Of a stretch of 64,000 nt of DNA, positions 1 through 12,186 are shown in pieces. The notes under the pieces are model-generated. The model was given only the letters and a program-made list of their open reading frames with translations, searched no databases and had not been told where the DNA came from. Origin of the DNA: Aquanectria penicillioides (Eukaryota; Ascomycota; Sordariomycetes; Hypocreales; Nectriaceae); NCBI GenBank assembly GCA_003415625.1, contig PYIU01000006.1:1550001-1614000 (forward strand), written 5' to 3'. Position 1 is the stretch's first letter; each line of letters starts with the position of its first letter. A program made the translations under genes and the position numbers.

Positions 1-3000
1 GTTTCCAACATTGGTGCCTTCCAGTACAACCCCAACCAACCCCAGGTCATGCAACTACCCAACCAGATGATGGTGCCTCAGATGTATGGCCAGCAGCTCA
101 ACCCCATGCAGCTCGGCCAGCTGCAAGCCCTCCAAGCCGCTCAGATGAACGGCCAACAGTTCATGGGTCTCCAGAGCTCTCAGCACGCCGGTCAGCTCTC
201 TGGCCAGCCTCAGCAGCAGCAGCGAAAGACCCTCTTCACTCCTTACCTGCCCCAGGCCTCCCTCCCTGCTCTCTTGGGAGATGGCCAGCTCGTTTCTGGT
301 ATTCTGCGTGTGAACAAGAAGAACCGCAGCGACGCATACGTCACCACTGTGGATGGCCTCCTTGATGCCGATATCTTCATTTGCGGTAGCAAGGACCGAA
401 ACCGTGCCCTCGAGGGGGACCTTGTCGCCATTGAGCTGCTTGATGTCGACGAAGTTTGGTCCCAGAAGCGCGAGAAGGAAGAGAAGAAGAAGCGCAAGGA
501 TATTACTGATACCCGATCTGGCTCCACCAACCAGGGTAACCAGAACTCTGGCAATAACGACTCCAACAATGGCGAGGGCGGTATTCGCCGCCGTGGTAGT
601 CTGCGACAGCGTCCCACTCAGAAGAAGAACGACGACGTCGAAGTTGAGGGCCAGAGTCTTCTGCTTGTGGAAGAGGAGGAAATCAACGACGAGGCCAAGC
701 CCCTGTATGCTGGTCACGTTGTTGCCGTCATTGAGCGTGTTGCCGGTCAGATGTTCTCAGGAACTCTTGGTCTTCTCCGACCTAGCAGCCAAGCTACCAA
801 GGAGAAGCAGGAGGCCGAGCGGGCCGCTCGAGATGGTGGTAACTCGCGCCAAAACGAGCCCCGTAACCAAGAGAAGCCCAAGATTGTTTGGTTCAAGCCC
901 ACCGACAAGCGCGTTCCCCTTATTGCTATCCCTACCGAACAGGCCCCTCGTGACTTTGTCGAGAAGCACCAGGACTACGCCGACCGAATCTTCGTCGCCT
1001 GCATCAAGCGTTGGCCCATTACCTCTCTGCACCCCTTTGGAACCCTTGTTGAGCAGCTTGGCCGCATGGGCGACCTGAAGGTTGAGACCGATGCTCTCCT
1101 CCGTGATAACAACTTCTCCTCAGACGAATTCTCCGATGCCGTTTTGCGCAGTGTCGGCCTCCAGGACTGGTCCCTCGCAAAGGAGGAAGAGGATTCCCTC
1201 GCCACCCGCCGTGATTTCCGTGAAGAGAAGGTTTTCACCATCGACTTCAACGGTGGAAACGAGCTGGGCAACGCTGTGCACGTTAAGTCTCGCCCTGATG
1301 GCAAGATTGACATTGGTATTCACGTCCCCGATGTTGCCCACTTCGTCAAGCCCAACTCCCTGGTCGATCGCGAGGCCAAGAAGCGTGGCACTGCTGTTCA
1401 GCTGAGCAACCGCTTCTGTGCTCTGCTGCCCTCTAAGCTGTCTACCGAGGTTTGCTCCCTGAACCCCGATCAGGAGCGCCTGGCTGTCAGTGTCGTCTTC
1501 AGCGTGAACCCTCACAACGGATCCGTTGCCGAAGGCGACTCCTGGGTTGGCCGAAGTATTATCAAGAGCGCTGGCAGGGTCTCGCTCCAGGACCTTGACA
1601 ATGCCCTGTCCAACCCTGGCGGCTTCAACAACCCTGCAACCCCCGTCAACACCATCCAGATTCTCAACGCCGTTGCCCAGAAGTTCCGAGAGACTCGCCT
1701 TGGGGCTGGCGATGAGCCTATTGCTCCCCTCCGCCTCCTGCAGCAGTTGGATGACGAGAACAACCCAGTCCAAGAGAACCTGTTCGACTCGAGCCCTGCC
1801 CTTGAACTCGTCGAAGAGCTCATCCACAAGGCTAACGCCTACGTGGCCCAGCGCCTTGCCGAAGGACTTCCTGAAAAGGCTCTCCTTCGCCGCCAGGCCG
1901 CTCCTAACCCACGACGTCTTCAGACCTTTGTTGAGCGCATGACTGCGCTTGGCTACGACATTGACTCATCAGCCAGCGGCGCCCTCCAGAACAGCCTCTT
2001 CAAGGTCGACGACGCCGAGCTGCGCAAGGGCATGGAGACCCTGCTCGTCAAGTCGATGCAGCGAGCCAAGTACTTCATCTCTGGCAAGACTGCCAAGCAC
2101 CTCTGGCCCCACTACGCCCTCAACCTCCCGCTTTACACTCATTTCACCTCCCCTACCCGCCGCTACGCCGACATTCTTGTCCACCGCCAACTCGAGGCTG
2201 TCCTTTCCGAGGGCAAGATTGAGTACAATGAGGACCTTGAGAACCTTGTCAAGACTGCCGAGTCTTGCAACACTAAGAAGGATTCTGCACAGAACGCACA
2301 GGAGCAGAGCATCCACATCGAGGCTTGCCGCACGATGGACAAGAAGCGCCAGGAGGTCAACGGTGAACTCATCGCCGAAGGCATTGTTGTCTGCGTGTAC
2401 GAGTCCGCTTTTGATGTCCTCATCCCTGAGTGGGGCTTTGAGAAGCGAGTCCACTGTGATCAGCTGCCTCTTAAGAAGGCCGAATTCCGCAAGGAGAAGC
2501 GCGTCCTCGAGCTGTACTGGGAGAAGGGAGTCCCCAGCTCTGCCTACGTGCCCGAGGACGAGCGACCCAAGGCCGCCGCGTCAATGCGGGCTTCAAACGC
2601 CGCTGCAGCTCAGCGCAAGGCTGAGGAAGCCGAGCGTGTTCGCAAGGAGCTGGAGGAGGCCACTCGCAAGCAGACGGAGACAGGAACCATCTCGACCGAT
2701 GATGTCGACGCCCTCTTTGACGATGACGATGACAACAACTCGGACGTTACCGAGGCCATGGCCGGAGCTTCTCTGGCTGAGCGCCCCACTCAGAGTGTCC
2801 CTGGATCCCCTACTCGATCCACCTCGAATGCCGGTGGCCTTCACCGCACTCGCTCGGACTCGAAGGTCCCCGTGACTGAGGCTGCTGAGACCCGCCTGAG
2901 CAACAAGGAGAAGTACCTGAAGTTGTTCTCCCTTCGTGAGGAGGGTGGCGAGTACATCCAAGATGTGACTGAGATGACCAGGGTCCCCGTGATCCTCAAG

Positions 3001-3127
3001 ACTGACCTGACAAAGAGCCCACCGTAAGTTTTCTCCCAGCGAGCAGTTTACCTCGAACTACATGTGATTCTAACCACTACCTGACAGATGCCTCACAATC
3101 CGGTCGCTGAACCCCTTCGCTCTGTAA
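1..3127 (+). CDS. SSD1: Ssd1-like RNA-binding translational repressor (5' partial)
   Basis: The reading frame is open to the left edge, so the N-terminus is missing; 1,020 codons remain. Exons are 1..3023 and 3088..3127; the last exon supplies only 13 codons and ends in RSLNPFAL, a tail I associate with Ssd1. The visible N-terminal part is Gln-rich. Cold-shock/OB-like segments follow, interrupted by an acidic, Ser/Asn-rich low-complexity insert, and then an RNB (RNase II-like) domain from about 1,200 to 2,200. Where active RNB enzymes carry a catalytic Asp cluster, this protein reads TIDFNGGNELGNAV, as expected for the pseudonuclease Ssd1. In yeast, Ssd1 binds mRNAs for cell-wall proteins, represses their translation and is controlled by the NDR kinase Cbk1. 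Function here is inferred from family membership. Confidence 0.95.
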
Positions 3128-5344
3128 TAAGAGAAGAGGAAAAGATGGGCGAGGAGAAGAGTGAAGATGATGAGAGAGGAAGAACAGAAGAGAAGAGAAG
3201 AGAAGAGAGATGAGATGGAGATATGAAAAGGCGAAAATGTTTAACTGAGGGTGAGTGGGGTCAGATGCAGACCTACTCAGTCACGGATTACAAGTATATC
3301 AATTGTGGGGAGGTTATAGTTATCAACCAAGACGATGGATGGAGTGAAGAGAAAGAAAGAAAGGAAATAGTGGAGGTAATATTGAGATGCCCTCGAGGTA
3401 GTGAAAAAGAAATCCCTGTCAAGGCCCCAAAATACGGCATCATGATCATCAGCAGCCAGTCTTAGTGCGAAAGGAGACGCTGTGGTTGTTTCTGGATTCC
3501 AGCCACGTGTAAGATGAGAGACAAGTGACCTGCGTTGCTGTGGCCCTTCCCCTGCATCTCTAATGAGCCAATACACCCCTAGAGGTATGGTAGCAACATG
3601 TAACTACGATGAAAATGATGATGGACGTGGTCAGGCTGTCGCCCTTGGTCTCTTTCCCAGTGTTGGGTGTATTAGATCGAGACAGGCTGGATATGTAATG
3701 CGTCTAGAACGGGATCTCAATTCCGAGTTTCGCTTCCACATGGATTACCGACAGGCTGGGTGAAGCAGCAGCAGCAGCAACAGCGACGATGGTTAGTCAT
3801 CTTGGTGCATTCTCTCCCTTCTAGTTTGGGAGCTGCCCTACAAGGCTGCGATGGGGAGTGTTGTCAGCTTACAGCATCTTCCAAGAGCCGAAGGATGATT
3901 GAAGATTGATGAAGTGCGATTAGGTTTGGATAAGCTCAGATAAGTGGGGCCGGCTGTGCGGGTTTCGGGGGGGGCACGAGGGAAGGGGAAGCGGCCGCCC
4001 GGGCTGGGGATAGGCTCACTCTTATGGCGGCGCTTAATACATAAGAGACAACACAGCTGTCGGTTAGCTGTGGTAATAGAGTTCAGGGCGGCGGTTCAGG
4101 CGCCGACGGGTCCCCTTTCTCGGCTACCCCGTTGAACTCAATTAAAGCCCAGTTGCCCGGAGGAGGAGGAAGAGGAGGAGGAGGATCCGTGTTTCTGTCT
4201 CTGATGGTGAGGCATGCTTCTTGGAAAGTGGAAGGAAAAATGAAAAAGAGAGGCTGGCTGCAAAGAGGCTTGCTCCAAAGCGGCTAGCATCTCAGTTGTG
4301 TATTCAGGTCAAGGTGTAAGCTTCAATTCGTGCTTAAACGGGATCCGGCGACTAAGACTAAGACGAAGTCTAAGACGCCACCAGGACGCTTTGTCAGAGC
4401 GATACCTCGTGCTGCAACGCGCATGCGACAAAAGAAATCCCCGACGAGTCTCACATGATGCAAGGAGCTCCTCCTTCTCGGCAGCAAGCGAGACGGTTAA
4501 GCTTGTCTCTGTGCCCCCCGGGAGCGGGAGCGGGAACCGAGCGCGCCGTCGTGGTTGTTGTGGGGGTGGAACTGGAAGCGCCCGCGTGTCAGGAGCGTTT
4601 CGGGTCTGCGGACGACCTCCGGGCCGGGGCATGGGGCCGGACGCTCGCCAACCCGCAACGGGCACAAGGGCTATAGCGCCGGGTATATGTCACTGCGGAT
4701 GTCGAATTAGCGGGTGCGCGAGAGTGTCATGGGCGCCTCCATCACGCTGCCGTCACACTGCCGTCGCACTCCCGAGAGAGCCTGTGTTCGTCCCGTGTGC
4801 CCTGGTCGTGCTCCGTCAAGCCCAAGTCGTGCTCGCCCGGCACTGTTTCATCCCGGGGGCGCCAGCGTCGCGACTTGGAGGCGGCACGGGAAAGACGGAC
4901 CCGCCAATGTCAGCGAGATGGCGGGTCTCTGCGTCTACTCTGCCTCGTGTTGCAGATGTGCGTGTGTGTGTGTTTGTGTGTGTGATTCCGCCCAAGGCTC
5001 TCCAGTGCTAGTTGGCCCTTGTCCATTGTCCCACCCCATCGTGACATCGTGATTTGTGCAAATGCTGCTGGATCGTCAGGAACCGACCTCGCGCGCTACC
5101 CTCGCTCGGCGACTCGCCCGGACTCGTTTCTTGGCGAGATGTGAAGAGGGTGCATTGCTCACACGACGGGATTTCGGTGAGCCGTCGGCACGGTTACATG
5201 GTTCTTTGGAGAACTGCTCTTCTTGGCATCCGTTCTCAAATGCCATCATAAGAAGTCCCCCCCCGTCCCGTTTCGCCTCATCTCGTTTTCACCAAACGTT
5301 TATCTGTCGGCCTGTCTTTTACTCACCCACTCCGACAACAGAGT

Positions 5345-5384
<40 letters not shown>

Positions 5385-5729
5385 CTGTCCTCTCCCTTGT
5401 TCTTCCAAGTGAAAACAAATAAAAGGAAAGGAAATCCCAGAAAGAAGAAAAAGCGCTGGCCTGCTTTTTGAGGGAAACAATCTGCTTCTCATTCGCTCTC
5501 TCCCCATCTCTCTTTCTATTCTCCTCTCCATACTGGATATGTCTTTGTAATTCTTTCTTGATACCCTCCATTTCCGAAACTATACACCCTTCAACCAAAA
5601 CCTTCCGCTGGCTGGCCCTACGCACTCCTTATATTCTACGATAATACTTTTTTTATTCTTTATTTTTTAACGGCCCTTCTCAAGCAACGAAACTTTCGAA
5701 ACCCGACGGGAATAAACAAGCAATCAACA
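3128..5729. other. Intergenic spacer SSD1 - Rds1-like gene
   Basis: I see no supportable gene in these 2.6 kb. The first part is a purine-rich SSD1 3' region. Two GATAAG sites lie in tandem at 3929-3934 and 3939-3944. A GC-rich block follows (about 3,950-5,200) with open frames on both strands that look like chance. A pyrimidine-rich leader with a CT microsatellite precedes the downstream gene. Confidence 0.6.
5348..5381. repeat. (CT)n microsatellite
   Basis: This is an uninterrupted CT dinucleotide run of 34 bases. It sits about 350 bp upstream of the ferritin-like gene in a pyrimidine-rich stretch, which is common near fungal transcription starts. Confidence 0.95.
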
Positions 5730-6772
5730 ATGCCTTCTCTCAGACACTGCGTAGTTGCGCTTCTTGGAGCTACTGCCTCCGCGTTGCCTACCGGACCGAA
5801 GCTCACGGAGCGGCAACTCTGGTACCATGCGCTTTCGCGACGTGCGGCCAACGACACGGCGAGCATGGGTTTGAACGACCTTGATATTCTTCAATTGTAA
5901 GTGGTAACAACAAGCTCCTTCTTCTCGACAATCTTGCGGTAGTGGCTGTCGACTAACGCGTGTCTTTCTTCCTCTGCAACAGCGCCTTGACTCTCGAAAA
6001 CCTCGAAGAGACCTTCTACCGAACCGGCTTCGAAAAGTTCCCCGACAGCGACTTCGCGGCGCTCGGGCTCAGCGAGCAGACCATCTCGGACCTCAAGGCC
6101 ATCGGGGCGACCGAAGCGCAGCACGTCGGGCTGCTGCAGTCGGCGCTGGCGCAGAACGGCATCCAGCCGGTGCAGGCGTGCACGTACAACTTCAACTTCA
6201 CCGACGCCGCCGGCATGGTGGCCACGGCGGCCGTGCTGGAGAACGTCGGCGTCTCGGCCTACCTCGGCGCCGCGCCGCTGCTCTCGGACAAGGCCATCCT
6301 GAGCACCGCCGGCGCCATCCTCACCGTCGAGTCGCGGCACCAGACGGCGATCCGCATCTTCTCGCAGCAGAAGGCCGTCCCGACAGCCCTCGACACGCCG
6401 CTCGGCCCGCGCGCCGTCTTCTCGCTAGCCGCGCCCTTCATCGTCGAGTGCCCCGACGGCTCCAACCTCAACGTCCAGGCCTTCCCGCCGCTGTCCATGG
6501 CCGAGGGCCAATCGGCCGCCGCCGTCGCCATCGGCGCTCCGATCAAGCTGGCGTCGTCGGCCGCCACCGGCGCGACCCACTGCGGCTTCACCTCGGGCGG
6601 CGTGCTGCCCGGCGGCACCAAGTTCTCCACCTTCACCGAGGCCGACGGCTGCCAGGTCCCGCAAGACGTCGCCGGCTTGACCTACGTGACCCTGACCAGC
6701 GACGCGCCCCTGGACGGCGTCATTACCGATGCCATCACCGTGGCTGGGCCCATGGTGTTGAGCATTTCTTGA
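5730..6772 (+). CDS. Secreted ferritin-like domain protein (Rds1 type)
   Basis: There are two exons, 5730..5896 and 5983..6772, joined by an 86-bp intron with a GTAAGT donor; the product is 318 aa. The ATG is in good context (TCAACAATG). Residues 1-18 form a short signal peptide ending ASA. After the splice the protein reads NDLDILQFALTLENLEETFY, the characteristic first helix of the Ferritin_2 family, followed by further helices carrying Glu and His (for example VESRHQTAIR). This family includes Rds1, a stress- and nutrient-responsive fungal protein. Metal binding has not been shown here. The second exon is markedly GC-rich (many GCC, GGC and CTC codons), which suggests strong expression. 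The Ala/Gly/Thr-rich second half has no other recognisable domain. Confidence 0.88.
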
Positions 6773-6995
6773 CGAGGGTAGCGTTTTGCGGCTGTAAAAA
6801 CGTTGTAGCGTTGTTAGTAGTAGCGTTGTTTATTAGGGGTCTTAATTCCTATATACAAAAAAGACGACGAGTAATGAACTTGAGAAACATATATAAAAAA
6901 TACCAAAAAAACGATAATAAACAATTTTTCTTGACCATTCACTCTGCCGAAAGGAAAAAAAAAACCACCCTGGTGTACGTAAATGTTCAATATGT

Positions 6996-7037
<42 letters not shown>

Positions 7038-7528
7038 GACAAACCCACGACTTCATTAGGCATAACTTCTTTAGTCAACAACATGCTAGAGTTGTAAGGA
7101 GAGATCAATCTCAGTCAAGGCATACATTAGTTTACAACTACTCTAAGTCGCCGACATAGTTTCGTATGCCCAACCGTGAACTTGGCTACACTCAGTCATC
7201 CCCTGACCTGCTGCTCAACATCCGCAGGCGTCCAAACACCATCGCCGCCCCCTTCCGGCGCCGACGCCCCGACTTGAAAGACTTGCACCGCTTCTGTCAC
7301 AATCCCTCCCCATCGTCCCCACACCCCGCATAGTCATCTATTCGGTGACATCGCTTCCCCTCTGTCAGCTCAATAACTTTTGAGTTCCTGATTTTATGCC
7401 GCCCTCTCCAACGCCAACGAGCCTGAAAGGCGAGGGGTATCCGAAGGAGTTTTTGCGCAAACATTGTACCCTCACTTTCTCGCCTTCTTAATTTAAATGT
7501 ATGTTCATAAACGTCTTGTGTTGTCCAT
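6773..7528. other. Convergent 3' regions of the Rds1-like and MKT1 genes
   Basis: The spacer is AT-rich over its first 370 bp and holds a CA microsatellite. No gene is visible. Confidence 0.6.
6997..7034. repeat. (CA)19 microsatellite
   Basis: A perfect CA dinucleotide run of 38 bases lies in the 3' flank of the ferritin-like gene. It could serve as a length-polymorphic marker. Confidence 0.95.
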
Positions 7529-10347
7529 CTAGAACGGTCTCGCGTCGAGGTACTGCTGTGCCTTGGCCCAGGCTCCCCTCTCCGTGGACGAAAGTTGGTG
7601 GTCCTTCAGAATCTGAACGCCCTTGTTGAGGGCGTCGACAAAGTCGCATGCAACCCGGAAGTCCTCCGTCAGAGCCTCGGCAAACGGCACAAAGGTCTTG
7701 GGGAATTCCTGTAGGCGCTTCGATCTGGCCTCCTTGTCATCGGTTGCCTCGTCCTCGTCGAAAAATGTCCGTACAGCAATGCCGAGACCGATATCAGGCT
7801 CACGCAAGAAGGGGAGTCTATTGGAGCTGGGGTTAGCTACATGATTGCGCGAATGGGTTAGGTGGTTTAGAATTACCTCTGGCTGATTTCCAGCTGATCG
7901 TCCCTCTCGCGCTTGGACTGGGCGTATAGGAACATGGATGCCACAATAGCATCAATTAGGTCACGATCGGCCTCCCGCACTGTCGACGACAGAGAGCGGA
8001 ACGCAAGAAGACTCTTGTTGAGGGGGCCGGTGTAACCATAAACCTGGTGACGAAGCTTCAACATGGATGCACACTGGCTGATGAGGACAAGGCTGGCCTT
8101 CTCCTCGTCGGTGCCCTTTCGGGGCAGACCGGGCTGGCCCTCAATGTGCTTCGAGCCTAGCAGGCCAAAGCGGATGAGCTCAAAGGCGAGGAGAGCAGCC
8201 TCGTCGAGGCCGGGTATCTCTGGCCGGCCCTCGTTGGCCTCCTTAAGGGCCAGCAGGGTGGTGGCCAGAGCGTTGCCCCAATCAGTGAGCTTGTGCTCGT
8301 CGTTGACGTATCCCCTCAGGTGGAGGAATCGCCAAATGGCAATCGAAGTGATCATCTCTCCGTTGTCGATGCCCTTGATGGGCTTTTCCGTGGGGAATGT
8401 TACTTTGACAAAGTCAAAGTTGGCAAGCGTCATAACCTCGAAGGCAACAGGGCCAGCAAAGTCCCTGAAGGAAGAGACATTTTCAATGTCACTAGGCTTC
8501 ACGTCCCAGCTGGCAGCCTGTTGTGAGGGTGGAGGCTGGATGGTGCGGTTGTTGATGGTGTGGGAGAACTTGGGGTCGAACCAAGCTCGCATCTTGATAT
8601 TCTTGTGTTGAATACCACGATGAAGCCTGGGGATCAAGAGAGCAAGGGCCTGCTCTTGGATCGGAATAATCTGCTTCGTGACCAGATTCTTGTATTGGTC
8701 CGAGATAACACCGTCGAGAGTAGGCTGGATCAGGATCTGGCCGTGGGTAATGGCAGCCAGAAGGCGAGGTCCGATCAAACCAGTGTTGACGTAGTGGAAG
8801 AGCTCAGCAGGGAGTTGGAGACCGAGGTACTCATGGTTGTCCTTGGTTAGGCGCTCAAACTCATTGACTCGGATCTCGCCGCTCTCTGCAATGTAGACGA
8901 AGTGGTTGACGACCATCCTGGCCTTGTGGTACTTGTCCAGCCAGTTGGGGTCTTTGTTTTGGAGAATATCGTTGAAGCTGGCGCAGGCGGTCGCAACGCT
9001 GTTTTCCGAGGTCCTCATGAGGTTGGCGGCAGTGGAGATGTTGTAGTCGGTGTACATGGAGTTTTCAAGGAGCGCGGGGAAAGGAGGGAGAAAGGAGGTT
9101 CCAGACATGAGGAAGGAGTCGATGAACCTCTGCTCACTGGCAGTGGGGGTGAGGCTGCGCATAACCTTCTTCTTGGAGATGGCGCTGACTGTCTTTGCGT
9201 CCCAGTCAAAACCCCGGATGATGGAGTCTTTGATGGGGTAGAGGAGAAGTTCCTGTGAGCCCATGACACCGGAGCACTGGTCTGAGTCGATCATTTCGAA
9301 GTAGGCGAGCTGGCAAGGGGGTCAGAACCAACATATTCAAGGGGCGACAGTCGACACGGGACGAACCTGGGCGGAGGCGTTGAAGGGGGCGACGAGGAAA
9401 TGAAGGTCGCGGCTCTTGATTATACCTTGAAGAAGGGGGTAGAGGTTTTGGATGCGGAAGGCCCCTGGTATTCAACGACACCTGGTTAGTATATAAAAAC
9501 CCCCAGTGGAAACGGTGGTCGCTCAAACGCACCTGGGTTGGCGCCAAAGGTTGTCACAGCTTCCTCGGCGGCTGTCTGAGAGTACAGGTTCCATGCCTCG
9601 TCCGTCTTCTTGTTGGCCTTGAGGCCGCGGTCGAGGGAAACATCGTCCTGTCCGGTGACGGGCTGACCGTCAAAGACGAAGAAGGGGGTGACGTGGTGCT
9701 TCTCCCAGAGGTCGAGGTTCTCGTTGATGTGCGCTTCGATGCCAGTCAAACCGCCCAGAGCGGACAGGAGGGGTTCTTGGGCAGGAGAGTTATCGAGGAG
9801 CTGGCTGAGGTAGTAGGTGGCATCGACGGCAAGGGCGCATTGCTCGAGCTCGGAAATGTCGTGCGTGCTATGACGCAGAGTCAGCGCAAAAGCTCCAAAG
9901 GATTCAGGGGCTAGAAAATGACGTACGAAGCCTGGTCATTGATCCAGGAATCCTCGACAAGGACTAAAATGGCAATCAGCACATGTTCAGCGGAGGAGGG
10001 CCCCTTCATCCGGCGGTCGTGGGCGAGGGGCAGGCGGCCTGAGGTGACATTCCAAGCTCGGCGCTTATGGGCATGGAGGTGTGAGGTAGGTGTGGGCGAA
10101 GCTCGGTGGAGGCAGCCAAAGCTGCAATTGAGCTTGAAGGCAGCATGGCGAGTTCCCGTTCGAAGCAAAAAGCGTGCGTGGGAGCTATGTGCGGCCAGAG
10201 GGAGCTCACACGACCAAGCGGCGTCGATGTTGGCACGCTGGCCACATGCTGGGGCAACGGGGCAACGAGGCTCAAGGCTCAAGGCGGGCTGGGCGGGCCA
10301 GACACAGACGGGCAGAGTGCAAAGGGAAACCAGGACTCACACGGCAT
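7529..10347 (-). CDS. MKT1: Mkt1-like XPG-fold post-transcriptional regulator
   Basis: I rebuilt six exons on the minus strand: 10341..10347, 9927..9963, 9533..9867, 9367..9464, 7877..9309 and 7529..7817. The lengths sum to 2,199 nt, coding 732 aa with every phase closed. The N-terminus reads MPFLVEDSWINDQAS, then an XPG-N-like core (CALAVDATYYL) and an XPG-I-like part around HHVTPFFVFDGQ, and a long C-terminal Mkt1 region. Yeast Mkt1 lacks nuclease activity, works with Pbp1, and promotes translation or stability of selected mRNAs, including HO and nuclear-encoded mitochondrial transcripts. The first exon is only 7 nt (ATG CCG T) before a GTGAGT donor and a 377-bp intron. It is the weakest part of the model, because an RNA-supported start could differ. 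The other introns are 57-68 bp. Confidence 0.92.
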
Positions 10348-11240
10348 CTCGAACAGCTCACTGCGACTCAGACTCGGGCGCCTGGAAATGTCGAGTTACC
10401 GGAATCGAAAATGGGCGGGTCGGGGAATTTTCAGGAGGAGGGCGATGCGCGAGCCAGGATTTGGTCGGTCGGTCGGTCGTCCGTTCGAGGGGAGCTTTGG
10501 CTTTGGCTTTGGCTGTTGGTGGGTAATAAACCAGAGCCAAAAGGACAAAGGACAAGGAGACAAAGGCGGGCGGGACGGGATGGCGGGGTTGTTGAAAGAG
10601 GCAAGGCCACCACCACCACCAACTGCGCGAGGGAAACCAAGAAGAGGCGGTGCACACGGCACAAGAAAACAGGACACAGAAAATATGCGAGTGGCCGTTT
10701 TGTGTTTTTTTTTCTTCTAAAGTCCTTCTCTTTCTTTTCGGGAAAAGGGGGGATGTGACAAATAAGGAAAGAATAGAAAAAGAAAAAAGCCCAAGTTGCA
10801 AAAAAAAAAAAAAAAAGATGCAGATCCAGAAAAGCGATGTCACAGGGCGGGTGGCAGGTAGAGTAGGTAAATGTGGTCGAGGGGACAAAACAAAATAAAT
10901 CGGCCTTTTCTCAGAGGCCTGTTTCGGGTTTGGGGGCGTGAGGCTAAAGTTGGGACTAGCTAGTGCGCGTTGGAGAATGGAGACTTTTTGGAGACTGGAT
11001 CAGAGAGACGTGGAGAGGGACAAAGACGCAAAATACACAGCGAGAGACAGAGAGAGAGAGAGGGAGCGAGCGAGGGAGCGAGGCAGACAGGTAGGGCGAC
11101 GAGAGGTGAGAGGGCACTGCACAGCGCTGTAAAGCGGTACCTTGCGTCACGGGCAGTGTTGCCGATGGGAGTCTCACCAATGGCAAGCAGCACCGAGTAC
11201 GGTGGGCTGCGTGTCAACACATAAAGGCGTTGTTGCAGAA

Positions 11241-11267
11241 GCACAAGCACAAGCACAAGCACAAGCA
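11241..11267. repeat. GCACAA hexamer tandem repeat
   Basis: There are four copies of GCACAA plus GCA, followed directly by degenerate AGTAGT/AGCAGC triplets up to about 11310. Confidence 0.9.
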
Positions 11268-11350
11268 GTGGCGGCAGTAGTATTAGTAGTAGCAGCAGCA
11301 GCAGTAGCAGAAACAGCAAAAGGCAGATGATGCAAAGGTATGCGGTGCGG

Positions 11351-11375
11351 TGCAGTGCAGTGCAGTGCAGTGCAG
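11351..11375. repeat. TGCAG pentamer tandem repeat
   Basis: There are five perfect copies of TGCAG, preceded by TGCGG variants. It lies in the divergent promoter region. Confidence 0.9.
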
Positions 11376-12090
11376 TGGAGCTGAGGGGAGCTGAAATGAA
11401 ATATGATGCGCCACTGATGCTGCTGGCCGTGCCGCCGTTGTGGTTCTGGTTGTTGGTGTGTGGTTGTGGTAACTTTGCGGTTCTGCGTGTGTCTTGTGTA
11501 CTGTGCCCCCATGTTCCTTGTACCGTGTCCCTTGTCCAGTGCCTCTAATCAATGTACCTGTTGCATCGCCTACAACAGGTGAGGCTCCAAGGACCTCCCT
11601 GCCGATGATTGACCCTACCCGTCCTCTTTTTTTACCCAACAACATGCAAACCCTGGCTTGGATTTAGCTGGCACTGGCGGCGCTTGGGGGGAATGTGGCT
11701 TGATACCCCCGCCATACCTCGTTGTGATGTGGCGGTGCGTGTCGGCTTCCCACCTGCCTACCTGGGACCTAAGTTAGGTAAGAATGGTTTGGCGCTTCCG
11801 CTCACCGACCTTCACCCTAGATCTTAGCTTTGGTGCAAGGTGACGATGAGCTGAGCTGCCCCTCTCAGATGCCTTTGGACTGTCAAATCCAAAACACAAT
11901 TCGTTCGAGTTGTGAAAAGATAAGAGTCATCAAGTCGAATTTGGGGCATCATTCTCGGGCCCTTCTCTACTTCAATACCGGTATTCTACCCCATTTCTGC
12001 ATGCTGGGCTTAGACACGGGCTCGCCCGCCAATCAATTACTTGCCATATCTAACCCCATACACTGCCCATCCCGGCCGGCTTCGGCCGAC

Positions 12091-12105
12091 GATAAGGCTC
12101 TTATC
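12091..12105. promoter_or_regulatory. Inverted GATA pair (GATAAG-GCT-CTTATC)
   Basis: Two GATAAG sites in opposite orientation are separated by 3 bp, 82 bp upstream of the oxygenase ATG. A further GATAAG lies at 11919-11924. HGATAR sites are the targets of fungal GATA activators such as AreA/NIT2 (nitrogen) and of SreA-type iron regulators (usually ATCWGATAA). Binding is inferred, not shown. Confidence 0.5.
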
Positions 12106-12186
12106 TCGGTATAAGAGTTGCCGTTCTCCTCCAACTACTATCTGCTTCGAGCTCCCTCGAACTCTCCGCATTGCCTGTAAATAGAA

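Larger units (their letters stand above)
10348..12186. other. Divergent promoter region, MKT1 / 2OG oxygenase
   Basis: No gene is supported here. The stretch holds poly-A (10800-10816), two short tandem repeats (11241-11267 and 11351-11375) and GATA motifs close to the oxygenase start. It must carry the regulatory regions of both divergent genes. Confidence 0.6.

Noticed and set aside
55..717. Long minus-strand frame opposite SSD1
   Set aside because: It is the shadow of the Ssd1 reading frame; the plus-strand protein is a clear family member.
4298..5011. 237-codon plus-strand frame in the SSD1 downstream spacer
   Set aside because: GC-rich DNA with overlapping frames in several phases, low-complexity Arg/Gly/Cys composition and no family feature.
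5348..5381. CRISPR-like or other array signals in the simple repeats
   Set aside because: All tandem repeats here are microsatellites or short minisatellites without spacers, and this is eukaryotic DNA.
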